From positions 1-7,848 of the forward strand of contig JAOZRM010000150.1 of NCBI GenBank assembly GCA_029940175.1: a DNA stretch of 7,848 bases, read 5' to 3'. Below the pieces are notes generated by a model. It saw only the letters and a list, made by a program, of their open reading frames with translations. It searched no databases and had not been told where the DNA came from. Shown here piece by piece: positions 1 through 5,525 of the stretch; positions within the stretch are counted from its first letter, which is position 1, and the number at the start of each line of letters is the position of its first letter. The DNA is from Candidatus Sabulitectum sp. GTDB taxonomy: Bacteria; Fermentibacterota; Fermentibacteria; Fermentibacterales; JCC-6. Position numbers and translations under genes: made by a program.

Positions 1-1181
1 ACATTAATTCCATCCGGGGAAAAGCAAAACCAGTGGGGGTCTGCGAGCTTCGAGAGAGAGCCAGAGGCAGGATAGCCGGCATGGCCTATCATGAGGTGAA
101 GTGGATTCCGGTTCGCGAGATAGTAATGCGTCTTCTCGTACAGGTTGGTCGTCAGCCTGGGTTGAGTTCTGTGTACAGCGAGATACTCAGTTTCAGAGGG
201 AACGAGTTTTACCTGAAGCAATTCAACAGTCTTGCTGGTGCAGGTTTCAGAGAAGTATCAGAGAGGATACATCGAGGAATTGTTGCAGGAGTGCAGCGTG
301 GGGGAAAAGTAATACTGAATCCTCCTTCTGATTTCATTTTAGCTTCTGGAGACAGTTTGCTTGTTCTTGCCGAGAACAAGAACTCTTTTGCTCCCGGTGA
401 AAAAAAAATATCAGCTGGAGGAAGTATCCCCTTTGAGGGGCAACAGCAAAAGGATCCGATGCGAATGCTTGTTCTGTCCGGTCACAGCAGAAAATTCAGC
501 TTCATGCTGAAACTGCTGGATGATTATTCCTGTTCAGGAGCCGAGATCACTGTGGCTGGATCTATTCCTGAGCAAGAAGGAAAAACCCTTCTTGAAAATG
601 TTGAGTGCAGTAATTGTTCAAGAAACTACGTTGAAATGCTACGGACTAATCCCGAAAGTGTAGAGTTGCTCCACCCGGAAAAATACAACAGCATTATGGT
701 TCTCTCTGGAAAGAGTTCAGAGATGTCTGATGAGGATGCTGATTCAGAATGCATTGTCACTCTGTTGATCCTCCGGGACATTGCTGACAGCTTCGGCCAC
801 AGGTGGGAAGCTACAGTTGTTTCCGAGATAAGGAATCCAAGAAACAGAAGACTGGCTACAGCAGCTGGAATTGATGACTTTGTCATATCAAACGAAGTGT
901 GCAGTATGATAATGGCCCAGCTTATAATAGAGCCGGATCTCTATCAGGTATATGAGGAGATCTTTGATCCATCAGGGTGTGAGATACAGTTGAGACAAGC
1001 ATCCTTGTACTCTTCAAGGGAGTTCTTCAGGCTTGCTGCAGAGGGTCTGGACAGAAGAGAAGTAGTTCTTGGCTGGCTTACGGGAACTGGATCGGAGTCT
1101 ATGGTTTATCTGAATCCTGACAGAAACGCTTTGCGGCCAGTTGATCAGGATACAAGAATTGTTGTAATTGCTGAAAGGTAA
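1..1181 (+). CDS. CASTOR/POLLUX (DMI1)-like ion channel, C-terminal RCK-type regulatory region (5' partial)
   Basis: The reading frame is open from the left edge (first full codon at nt 3) to TAA at 1179-1181, giving 392 visible residues. A GTG at 33 is in frame but is not a credible start, because clear family sequence surrounds it; the true start and the pore helices lie to the left. Seen: RLLVQVGRQPGL (nt ~129-164), NEFYLKQF, the INP-like/SGDSLLVLAE block (nt ~318-374), then a second half from nt ~453 with DADSECIVTLLILRDI, VVSEIRNPRNRRL, DFVISNEVCSM and a terminal RIVVIAER. These match, in order, the plant CASTOR/POLLUX cytosolic region (for example RLMIQCALQPGL, NPDDNYVLKDGDEVLVIAED, QADSRSLATLLLIRDI, DYVLSNELVSM), as I recall those sequences. 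The family forms tetrameric cation channels gated through paired RCK-like domains. The second Rossmann glycine motif is degenerate (LVLSGHSRKF). Inner-membrane location with this part cytosolic is inferred. The next gene begins 4 nt after the stop. Confidence 0.9.
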   Translation, partial: INSIRGKAKPVGVCELRERARGRIAGMAYHEVKWIPVREIVMRLLVQVGRQPGLSSVYSEILSFRGNEFYLKQFNSLAGAGFREVSERIHRGIVAGVQRGGKVILNPPSDFILASGDSLLVLAENKNSFAPGEKKISAGGSIPFEGQQQKDPMRMLVLSGHSRKFSFMLKLLDDYSCSGAEITVAGSIPEQEGKTLLENVECSNCSRNYVEMLRTNPESVELLHPEKYNSIMVLSGKSSEMSDEDADSECIVTLLILRDIADSFGHRWEATVVSEIRNPRNRRLATAAGIDDFVISNEVCSMIMAQLIIEPDLYQVYEEIFDPSGCEIQLRQASLYSSREFFRLAAEGLDRREVVLGWLTGTGSESMVYLNPDRNALRPVDQDTRIVVIAER

Positions 1182-1185
1182 GAAA

Positions 1186-1908
1186 ATGAAAGGATCCGGA
1201 TTCGTTAATACTCTGGGGTTTATCACCGGAATTATTTTTATGGTGCTGGGGGTAGTTGTTGCAATTGGTGGCTCAATGATCACTGCTTCTCTTGATTCAG
1301 TTCTTCAGGAGTCGTCCAAAGGGTTGAGAACTGCCAGCGAAGCCATCAGAACCGCAACAGAGGGTGTTTCAAATTCCAGCGGGATGGTTGAGGAAGTAAG
1401 AGTTTCACTGGAAACAACATCAGAAGTGATTTCAAGTACTGGAGTGGTGATCCAGCAAACAGTTGCCATTCTCGAGGAGATGAGAATAATTCTGCCAGCT
1501 TTAGCAAACGATATGGCTTCCATGCCTCCCATGGTAAGAAACATGATGCCTGCCAATCACTTTGATGAGATCGCAGAGAGAACAGAGACTGTTTCGGTAG
1601 AACTGGGTTTCCTGAATTCACAGCTGGAAGATCTCGCAGTAGATGTTAACCTGATCGGTGAATCCATTGGACAGGTGGCCATTTCTGTTGAAGCAATGGA
1701 AGATGATCTGCTTTCTGCAGAAGGATCGTTCAGTGATGCAGCGGAGAAGATGGAACAGGTAGCCGGTTCTCTGGAGAACGGATCATATTCCGGTGCCATA
1801 GTTCTTATCACAATTGGTCTTGGAATTCTGCTTTTTCTTGCAGGGCTTTACCAGATCTCAATGGGAATGATGATCCGTAAACTGGCGAAGGGACAGTATA
1901 CTAAATGA
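1186..1908 (+). CDS. Two-TM membrane protein with long helical (coiled-coil-like) extracytoplasmic region, function unknown
   Basis: 240 residues, not recognised as a named family. Seen: TM1 about residues 7-33 (FITGIIFMVLGVVVAIGG), a Ser/Thr/Glu-rich helical stretch about 36-108 with heptad-like hydrophobic spacing, a Met/Pro-rich break about 104-123 (MASMPPMVRNMMP), a second helical stretch about 125-195, TM2 about 203-226 (SGAIVLITIGLGILLFLAG), and a basic tail (RKLAKGQYTK). Charge suggests both ends in the cytoplasm and the helices outside, as a hairpin. The middle resembles the helical repeats of chemoreceptor or MCE-associated proteins in composition, but it has no HAMP domain, signalling tip or MCE motif. 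The ATG at 1186 is preferred over an in-frame TTG at 1168 that lies inside the channel gene; GAAAGG at 1172-1177 gives SD spacing of 8. It starts 4 nt after the channel gene and its stop overlaps the next start (ATGA), so it is almost certainly co-translated with both. A channel partner role is inference. Confidence 0.8.
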   Translation: MKGSGFVNTLGFITGIIFMVLGVVVAIGGSMITASLDSVLQESSKGLRTASEAIRTATEGVSNSSGMVEEVRVSLETTSEVISSTGVVIQQTVAILEEMRIILPALANDMASMPPMVRNMMPANHFDEIAERTETVSVELGFLNSQLEDLAVDVNLIGESIGQVAISVEAMEDDLLSAEGSFSDAAEKMEQVAGSLENGSYSGAIVLITIGLGILLFLAGLYQISMGMMIRKLAKGQYTK

Positions 1909-2420
1909 GGGTAGTAGTTGTTCTTCTAGTTGTTCTGACAGTACCTCTGATGGCAGGTTCATACAGACTTCTTTCGGACACACTTGATCTGGAAGTGGGA
2001 ACTTACCGTTTCATTAAATTCAGAGTATCTCCAGAAATGTCTGACAGCACTGTTATTACAGGGGAATTCAAAACAGAACCATTACCTGCAAAGATAGAAT
2101 TCATCCTGATCTCAGAGCTTGATTACATAAGAGGCTGGGAGGGAAGAGGAGAAATTGACACTCTTGGTGTTGTTTATGCAGAGCATGGACCTCTTTTAAT
2201 GGAAATCACGGACTTCGGTGATTTTGTTCTGGTGGTAAGTAACCGGGGTAATACCGATGCTGTGAGCATTGTTGCAGATCTCTCTGTTTCGTACAAGGGT
2301 TCGGGCATAATGTACGATTCTCTGCCGTTTGGATTGACTCTTCTCATGAGCATCCTTGCCACAGGGGTTGTTGTGGGTGCAGTACTGATTACATTCAAGA
2401 GAATGTCTTCAAATAAGTAA
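1905..2420 (+). CDS. Signal-peptide, beta-rich domain, single C-terminal TM protein, function unknown
   Basis: 171 residues with no cysteine. Seen: a signal peptide about residues 1-18 (MRVVVVLLVVLTVPLMAG, likely cut after LMAG), an extracytoplasmic region 19-135 rich in alternating beta-like stretches (LEVGTYRFIKFRV, HGPLLMEITDFGDFVLVVSNRG, SIVADLSVSY), one TM about 140-163 (PFGLTLLMSILATGVVVGAVLI), and a short basic tail (FKRMSSNK). This is type I topology. The pattern of a Tyr/Phe strand followed by FVLVVSNRG resembles pre-peptidase C-terminal or GOLD/emp24-like beta-sandwiches, in which a sandwich is also followed by one TM; this is a resemblance by eye, not an assignment. The ATG overlaps the TGA of the preceding gene (1905-1908), and AAGGGA at 1888-1893 is a loosely spaced SD, consistent with translational coupling. 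It is the last gene of the channel block; a 44-nt gap follows before the Fe-S regulator. Confidence 0.75.
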   Translation: MRVVVVLLVVLTVPLMAGSYRLLSDTLDLEVGTYRFIKFRVSPEMSDSTVITGEFKTEPLPAKIEFILISELDYIRGWEGRGEIDTLGVVYAEHGPLLMEITDFGDFVLVVSNRGNTDAVSIVADLSVSYKGSGIMYDSLPFGLTLLMSILATGVVVGAVLITFKRMSSNK

Positions 2421-2433
2421 GGGTTGACCGGTT

Positions 2434-2442
2434 TGATATATT
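2434..2442 (+). promoter_or_regulatory. Possible extended -10 promoter ahead of the Rrf2 gene
   Basis: TGATATATT fits an extended -10 (TGn followed by TATATT, 5 of 6 to TATAAT). No -35 hexamer stands at the usual distance; a TTGACC at 2424-2429 is only 7 nt upstream and might instead be part of an operator. A start near 2449 would leave a leader of about 16 nt containing the SD. The sigma factor preference of this organism is unknown, and read-through from the channel block is equally possible. Confidence 0.25.
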
Positions 2443-2450
2443 TAAAGGAA

Positions 2451-2456
2451 AGGAGG
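2451..2456 (+). promoter_or_regulatory. Ribosome binding site of the Rrf2 gene
   Basis: AGGAGG, a full-consensus Shine-Dalgarno, lies 8 nt before the ATG at 2465. It is among the strongest SDs in the window and fixes the start of the Rrf2-family protein. Confidence 0.8.
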
Positions 2457-2464
2457 CCCTAGCT

Positions 2465-2923
2465 ATGTTTATTTCCACAAGAAGCAGATACGGACTTAGA
2501 GCCCTAGTCCAGCTGGCAAGAAACGGACAGAGCTCTCCTTTAAGCCTGTCTGGAATCGCAAAGGCTGAAGAAATACCGATAAGATACCTGGAGCAGATAT
2601 TTGGCAGGCTTCGCAGCGCTGATTTTGTTCGTGGACGGAGAGGGCCAGGAGGGGGCTATGTTTTAAGCAGATGTCCTTCCGATATTTCTCTGCTTGAAGT
2701 AATAAGAGTTCTTGAAACGGAATTTTTCCACACCAATTGTGTTCTTCAGTGTCCAGATTTTCTCGTGAGTGAGGGGGAACCGGTGGGAAATTCTCCCGGA
2801 TGTTCCCGGGAGGATAATTGTCCTACAAAAAAACTGTGGACCGATGTCAAATTGATCTGCGAAACCTACCTTGGAAAAAATACACTTGCCGATCTGTCAG
2901 ACGGATCGCTTGAAATGGAGTAA
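2465..2923 (+). CDS. Rrf2/IscR-family transcriptional regulator, probable Fe-S sensor
   Basis: 152 residues, normal length for the family. The N-terminal winged helix is clear: STRSRYGLRALVQLA (4-18), a helix-turn-helix with SLSGIAKAEEIPIRYLEQIF (about 27-46), and the wing GRRGPGGGYVLS (57-68). The C-terminal half holds Cys92, Cys96, Cys113 and Cys119 followed by KKLW. Relative to E. coli IscR (Cys92, Cys98, Cys104, His107), GC-x5-C before LW aligns Cys113/Cys119 with Cys98/Cys104; the first ligand is then Cys92 or Cys96, with extra residues (about 97-112) between it and the pair, and the His107 position is Lys122. It probably binds a [2Fe-2S]-type cluster and controls its own operon, as IscR does, but this is inferred from family and location. 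The scaffold gene follows 5 nt after the stop. IscR is the best analogy; a CymR- or NsrR-like role cannot be excluded, so no symbol is given. Confidence 0.9.
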   Translation: MFISTRSRYGLRALVQLARNGQSSPLSLSGIAKAEEIPIRYLEQIFGRLRSADFVRGRRGPGGGYVLSRCPSDISLLEVIRVLETEFFHTNCVLQCPDFLVSEGEPVGNSPGCSREDNCPTKKLWTDVKLICETYLGKNTLADLSDGSLEME

Positions 2924-2928
2924 TTTAA

Positions 2929-3453
2929 ATGTGGCAATATTCTGAAATACTCATGGACCACTTCATGAATCCCAGAAATGTGGGTAACCTGGATACTCCT
3001 GATGGGCATTCAGAGGTTGGTTCTCCGCAGTGCGGAGACGCCATGTACCTTGATATTGATATTGATGATGAAGGCAGGATTGGAGACATAGCATTTAAAA
3101 CTTTCGGTTGCGCAGGAGCTATTGCCAGTGCATCAGCTCTTACCGAGATGTCTCGCGGGCTTCCTATTGAAGAGGCATTGAAGATAAGAAACAGCCAGAT
3201 TGCCGAATATCTGGGAGGAATGCCTCCGGAGAAGTTTCACTGTTCTGTGATGGGCCATCAGGCTCTGAAGGCTGCAGTGGAGGATTTTCAGGCAAAGTGT
3301 GACGAGATAACCGCAATTCTCTCTGAAGCAGGAATTGAACCTGTACTGGTCAGACCGGGAAGAGTGTATCTGAAAGAAGGCGATGACACGGCTGTCGCAG
3401 CAAAGATCCTTGAAGAAAAAATTGAAAGAAAGATATCTGTAGAGGTTAAATGA
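2929..3453 (+). CDS. iscU: IscU/NifU-type Fe-S cluster assembly scaffold with C-terminal extension
   Basis: 174 residues. The core (1-124) is a textbook scaffold: YSEILMDHFMNPRNVGNL at the N-terminus, Cys35 and Asp37 in SPQCGD, Cys61 in FKTFGCAGAIASAS, and His104-Cys105 in FHCSVMGHQAL. These are the three Cys, the Asp and the His used in cluster assembly. The phrasing (TEMSRGLPIEEALKI, EYLGGMPPEKFHCS) is nearer the NifU-like scaffolds of anaerobes than E. coli IscU. Two features differ: the LPPVK chaperone (HscA) docking motif of E. coli is MPPEK here, and about 50 residues (125-174) follow the usual end. That tail is charged, contains LVRPGRVYLKEG, and lacks the CxxC of the NifU C-terminal domain, so it is not classical NifU. 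SD GGAG at 2918-2921, 7 nt before the ATG, lies over the end of the regulator gene. The stop overlaps the desulfurase start. It receives sulfur from that enzyme. Confidence 0.93.
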   Translation: MWQYSEILMDHFMNPRNVGNLDTPDGHSEVGSPQCGDAMYLDIDIDDEGRIGDIAFKTFGCAGAIASASALTEMSRGLPIEEALKIRNSQIAEYLGGMPPEKFHCSVMGHQALKAAVEDFQAKCDEITAILSEAGIEPVLVRPGRVYLKEGDDTAVAAKILEEKIERKISVEVK

Positions 3454-4610
3454 TGAATACTGTTTATCTGGATAATGCAGCTACCACAAGAGTGGCTCCC
3501 GAGGTTCTGGAAGCAATGATGCCGTTTTTGAAGGAAGAGTTTGGAAATCCTTCAAGTTTTCACTCGTTTGGAAGCTCGCAGATGGAGGCAATTGATAAGG
3601 CCAGAGGCCAGGTGGCCCGCCTTCTGGGAGCTAAGTGTGAAGAGATCTATTTTACTTCCGGTGGAACAGAAAGCGATAACCAGGCACTGAGAGGTGCGGT
3701 AAGGAATGACCCCGCCCGGAGGGGAATTGTTATCTCTGCTGTTGAACACCCCGCAGTTCTTGAGACTGCCAAAGCTCTGGAAAATGAAGGCTGCACTCTG
3801 GAACTTGCTGAAATAGACAAGAACGGAGAGCTTAGCCTTGAAAGCCTGAAAGAGCTGGTTGATCAGCAGACAGCCATAGTTTCCATAATGGCAGCCAACA
3901 ATGAGACAGGGGTTATCATGCCTCTGAAAGAAGCTGCCAGGATAGCCCACGATGCAGGAGCCCTTTTTCACACAGACGCTGTTCAGATGGTGGGAAAAAG
4001 CCCCATTGATGTTCACTCCCTCGATATTGATATTCTCAGTCTTTCTGCTCATAAACTTCATGGACCAAAAGGCGTTGGAGCCATTTACATAAAAAAAGGA
4101 ATAGAACTGTCTCCTCTTCTTACCGGCGGACACCAGGAAAAGGGAGTAAGATCCGGCACTTACAATGCTCCTGGAATAGTCGGGCTGGGAAAGGCTGCGG
4201 AACTTGCCTTGACTCATTTGAAGGATACAGTGATAAGAGAACGAGTTCTCAGGGAAAAATTCGAGAAGCGTGTACTCGAGACCTGCCCGGGTTCTTTTGT
4301 GGTGGCAGAAGGAGCTGCCCAGCGTCTGCCTGGTACAGTAACACTGATTTTTAAAGGCATAGAAAGCGAAGCTGTACTTACCTTGCTGGATATGCAGGGT
4401 ATTTATGCTTCCTCCGGATCCGCCTGCAGTACCGGCAGCAAGAACCCCAGTCACGTGCTTTATGCCATGGGTGTTGATTATACCCAGGCCAACAGTGCTC
4501 TCAGGTTCAGCCTCAGCAGATACACTACAGAAGAGGAAATCGATCGCACTGTTGAGCTGCTCGCCGTGGTAGTAGAGAGATTAAGGAGAATTTCTCCTTA
4601 CACAGAATAA
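3450..4610 (+). CDS. iscS: Cysteine desulfurase, NifS/IscS class I
   Basis: 386 residues, normal for NifS/IscS (about 380-405). This PLP enzyme converts L-cysteine to alanine and passes the persulfide sulfur to the scaffold encoded just upstream. Seen: VYLDNAATT at the start, EEFGNPSS, TSGGTESDN (70-77), the EHPAV histidine His100, ANNETG (149-154), HTDAVQ (Asp176, Gln179), the PLP lysine Lys202 in SLSAHKLHGPKGVG, RSGTYN, and the catalytic Cys326 in ASSGSACSTGSK on a class I-length loop. All key residues are present. Two consecutive ATGs (3450 and 3453) overlap the scaffold's TGA; AGAGG at 3441-3445 is better spaced for the second (7 nt against 4), so the protein may begin one residue later. 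Residue numbers here use the first. The order regulator-scaffold-desulfurase reverses the last two genes of E. coli iscRSU. No iscA, hscAB or fdx follows. The gene could equally be called nifS. Confidence 0.95.
   Translation: MMNTVYLDNAATTRVAPEVLEAMMPFLKEEFGNPSSFHSFGSSQMEAIDKARGQVARLLGAKCEEIYFTSGGTESDNQALRGAVRNDPARRGIVISAVEHPAVLETAKALENEGCTLELAEIDKNGELSLESLKELVDQQTAIVSIMAANNETGVIMPLKEAARIAHDAGALFHTDAVQMVGKSPIDVHSLDIDILSLSAHKLHGPKGVGAIYIKKGIELSPLLTGGHQEKGVRSGTYNAPGIVGLGKAAELALTHLKDTVIRERVLREKFEKRVLETCPGSFVVAEGAAQRLPGTVTLIFKGIESEAVLTLLDMQGIYASSGSACSTGSKNPSHVLYAMGVDYTQANSALRFSLSRYTTEEEIDRTVELLAVVVERLRRISPYTE
4582..4600. repeat. 19-nt perfect palindrome at the end of the desulfurase gene
   Basis: TAAGGAGAA and TTCTCCTTA flank a single central T, giving a perfect 9-bp inverted repeat inside the last codons of the desulfurase gene (encoding RRISPY). 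As RNA it could form a 7-bp stem with a 5-nt loop. No T-run follows on either strand, so an intrinsic terminator is doubtful; a processing or mRNA-stabilising hairpin is possible, as is chance. Confidence 0.4.
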
Positions 4611-4633
4611 GGTAAATGAGGGGATCATTTTCA

Positions 4634-4685
4634 CCAGCGGATTGATGGTCTGGTTCTCTGAGGGGAAAACAGTGAGTTCCGCTGG
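4634..4685. terminator. Weak candidate hairpin between convergent genes
   Basis: CCAGCGGA (4634-4641) and TCCGCTGG (4678-4685) form a perfect 8-bp stem, and TTCTC-TGAG-GGGAA inside it could form a smaller hairpin. It sits in the 92-nt gap where the desulfurase and barrel genes converge, where a bidirectional terminator is expected. There is no clear T-tract on either side, so this is only a candidate. Confidence 0.25.
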
Positions 4686-4702
4686 CGCGTCAGAATTGTT
4701 CT

Positions 4703-5440
4703 TTAGAAATTCTCACCAGTCCAGGTTAAGCCGGTATAGATCTCAAAGTTTTCAAAACCATCAAGACCAATGTTCATGCCGCCATCCATGGAAAAATCGT
4801 CATTCAGCTGGTATTGTGCACCTGCTCCAGCCTTGAACAACGAAGAAGTGGAACCATTCATGGCTGTGTAAAGCAGAATATCCGCAGTTACAAAACTTGA
4901 CCCGCCTACTGTGAAGTACATCACGTCGGATATTGCATCATCAAAAGGGTTTCTTCCACCATTCAACGCGTACTCAGCAGACATGGAGAGTCGAAAGTCC
5001 AGAAAGGTGGTACTAGAGACTCCACCAAAAGCCAGCTCAGCACCCCCGTCGCGATGTTCCTCACCTGTTGGCAGAGTGAGTCTTCCTGTGAATTTAAGGG
5101 CACTTCCTCCCCTGGCCTTCTCATACAACCATCCTCCGGACAAAGTAAAATCACCAATTGCTGATCCGTTGAAAGCGTTATCCACAGGAACCACGGATAC
5201 GACTCCACCCACTTCAAAATCTTCTGCGATTCCCCAGCTGGCTTTCAAAGGGATGCTGAGTATTGATCCATCATCAGTGTTGATGTACTCGACGCCAATA
5301 CCCGCCCTGAGCAAAGCCGGTTCAATAACGTCTGAACAGGGAAGACCGGGCCAGCCGGACAGACCACCCGAACCAATTGATAAGGAAGCAGAAAATGCAG
5401 TAAACGCTGTAATTGTTAAAACCAGCAAAGATATTCTCAT
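4703..5440 (-). CDS. Outer-membrane beta-barrel-like protein (signal peptide, C-terminal Phe), function unknown
   Basis: 245 residues from the ATG at 5440-5438. Seen: a signal peptide about 1-18 (MRISLLVLTITAFTAFSA, cut before SLSIG), then alternating amphipathic stretches rich in Gly, aromatic and small residues (AGIGVEYIN, LSIPLKASWGI, FTLSGGWLYEKA, ALKFTGRLTLPTGEE, FRLSMSAEYAL, FKAGAGAQYQL, MNIGLDGFENFEIYTGLTW), ending in Phe as outer-membrane barrels do. Length would suit a barrel of about 8-12 strands. The RLTLPTGEE phrase recalls the MetA/phenol-degradation outer-membrane family, but I cannot assign it. An upstream in-frame ATG at 5464 would add 8 residues; the start at 5440 is chosen because GGAGG (5449-5445) precedes it and because it begins directly with the signal peptide. 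It stands alone on its strand, convergent with the desulfurase gene and divergent from the next gene. Confidence 0.8.
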   Translation of the reverse strand: MRISLLVLTITAFTAFSASLSIGSGGLSGWPGLPCSDVIEPALLRAGIGVEYINTDDGSILSIPLKASWGIAEDFEVGGVVSVVPVDNAFNGSAIGDFTLSGGWLYEKARGGSALKFTGRLTLPTGEEHRDGGAELAFGGVSSTTFLDFRLSMSAEYALNGGRNPFDDAISDVMYFTVGGSSFVTADILLYTAMNGSTSSLFKAGAGAQYQLNDDFSMDGGMNIGLDGFENFEIYTGLTWTGENF

Positions 5441-5444
5441 CACT

Positions 5445-5449
5445 CCTCC
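5445..5449 (-). promoter_or_regulatory. Ribosome binding site deciding the barrel gene start
   Basis: On the minus strand CGGAGGAGTG directly precedes the ATG at 5440. GGAGG is 4 nt from it, somewhat short but strong. The alternative ATG at 5464 has only an A-rich leader without an SD, so 5440 is preferred. Confidence 0.65.
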
Positions 5450-5459
5450 GAGGTTGGTA

Positions 5460-5489
5460 TTCATACTTTTTATTCAGAAATGTATTATA
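5460..5489. promoter_or_regulatory. Possible divergent promoter region
   Basis: The 85 nt between the two divergent starts hold an AT-rich centre. Plus strand: TTCATA (5460-5465, 4 of 6 to the -35) and TATTAT (5483-5488, 5 of 6 to the -10) with 17-nt spacing. Minus strand: a perfect TATAAT (5489-5484) but no recognisable -35 upstream of it. The two -10 boxes overlap, which would make the promoters mutually exclusive. Based on sigma-70 consensus only. Confidence 0.3.
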
Positions 5490-5515
5490 TGAACGAATAT
5501 AGGTTCTAGAGAGGT

Positions 5516-5520
5516 GGAGG
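5516..5520 (+). promoter_or_regulatory. Ribosome binding site deciding the start of the 133-residue protein
   Basis: GGAGG within GTGGAGGGG lies 5 nt before the ATG at 5526. A GTG at 5514 in the same frame overlaps this SD and would itself lack one, so 5526 is the better start. Confidence 0.7.
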
Positions 5521-5525
5521 GGATA

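Noticed and set aside
33..35. GTG as the true start of the channel protein
   Set aside because: The frame stays open to the left edge, and the family has a pore region before this point, so the gene is cut by the window rather than starting here.
1168..1185. TTG start extending the helical membrane protein by 6 residues
   Set aside because: It lies inside the channel gene without an SD; the ATG at 1186 is properly spaced from GAAAGG.
3552..4454. 300-residue open frame on the minus strand opposite the desulfurase
   Set aside because: It lies antisense to a gene with complete cysteine desulfurase motifs, and its translation is low-complexity and Ser/Phe/Cys-rich without any domain.
4911..5492. 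193-residue open frame on the plus strand opposite the barrel gene
   Set aside because: The minus-strand frame has a signal peptide, beta-barrel-like strands, a C-terminal Phe and a good SD; the plus frame has none of these.
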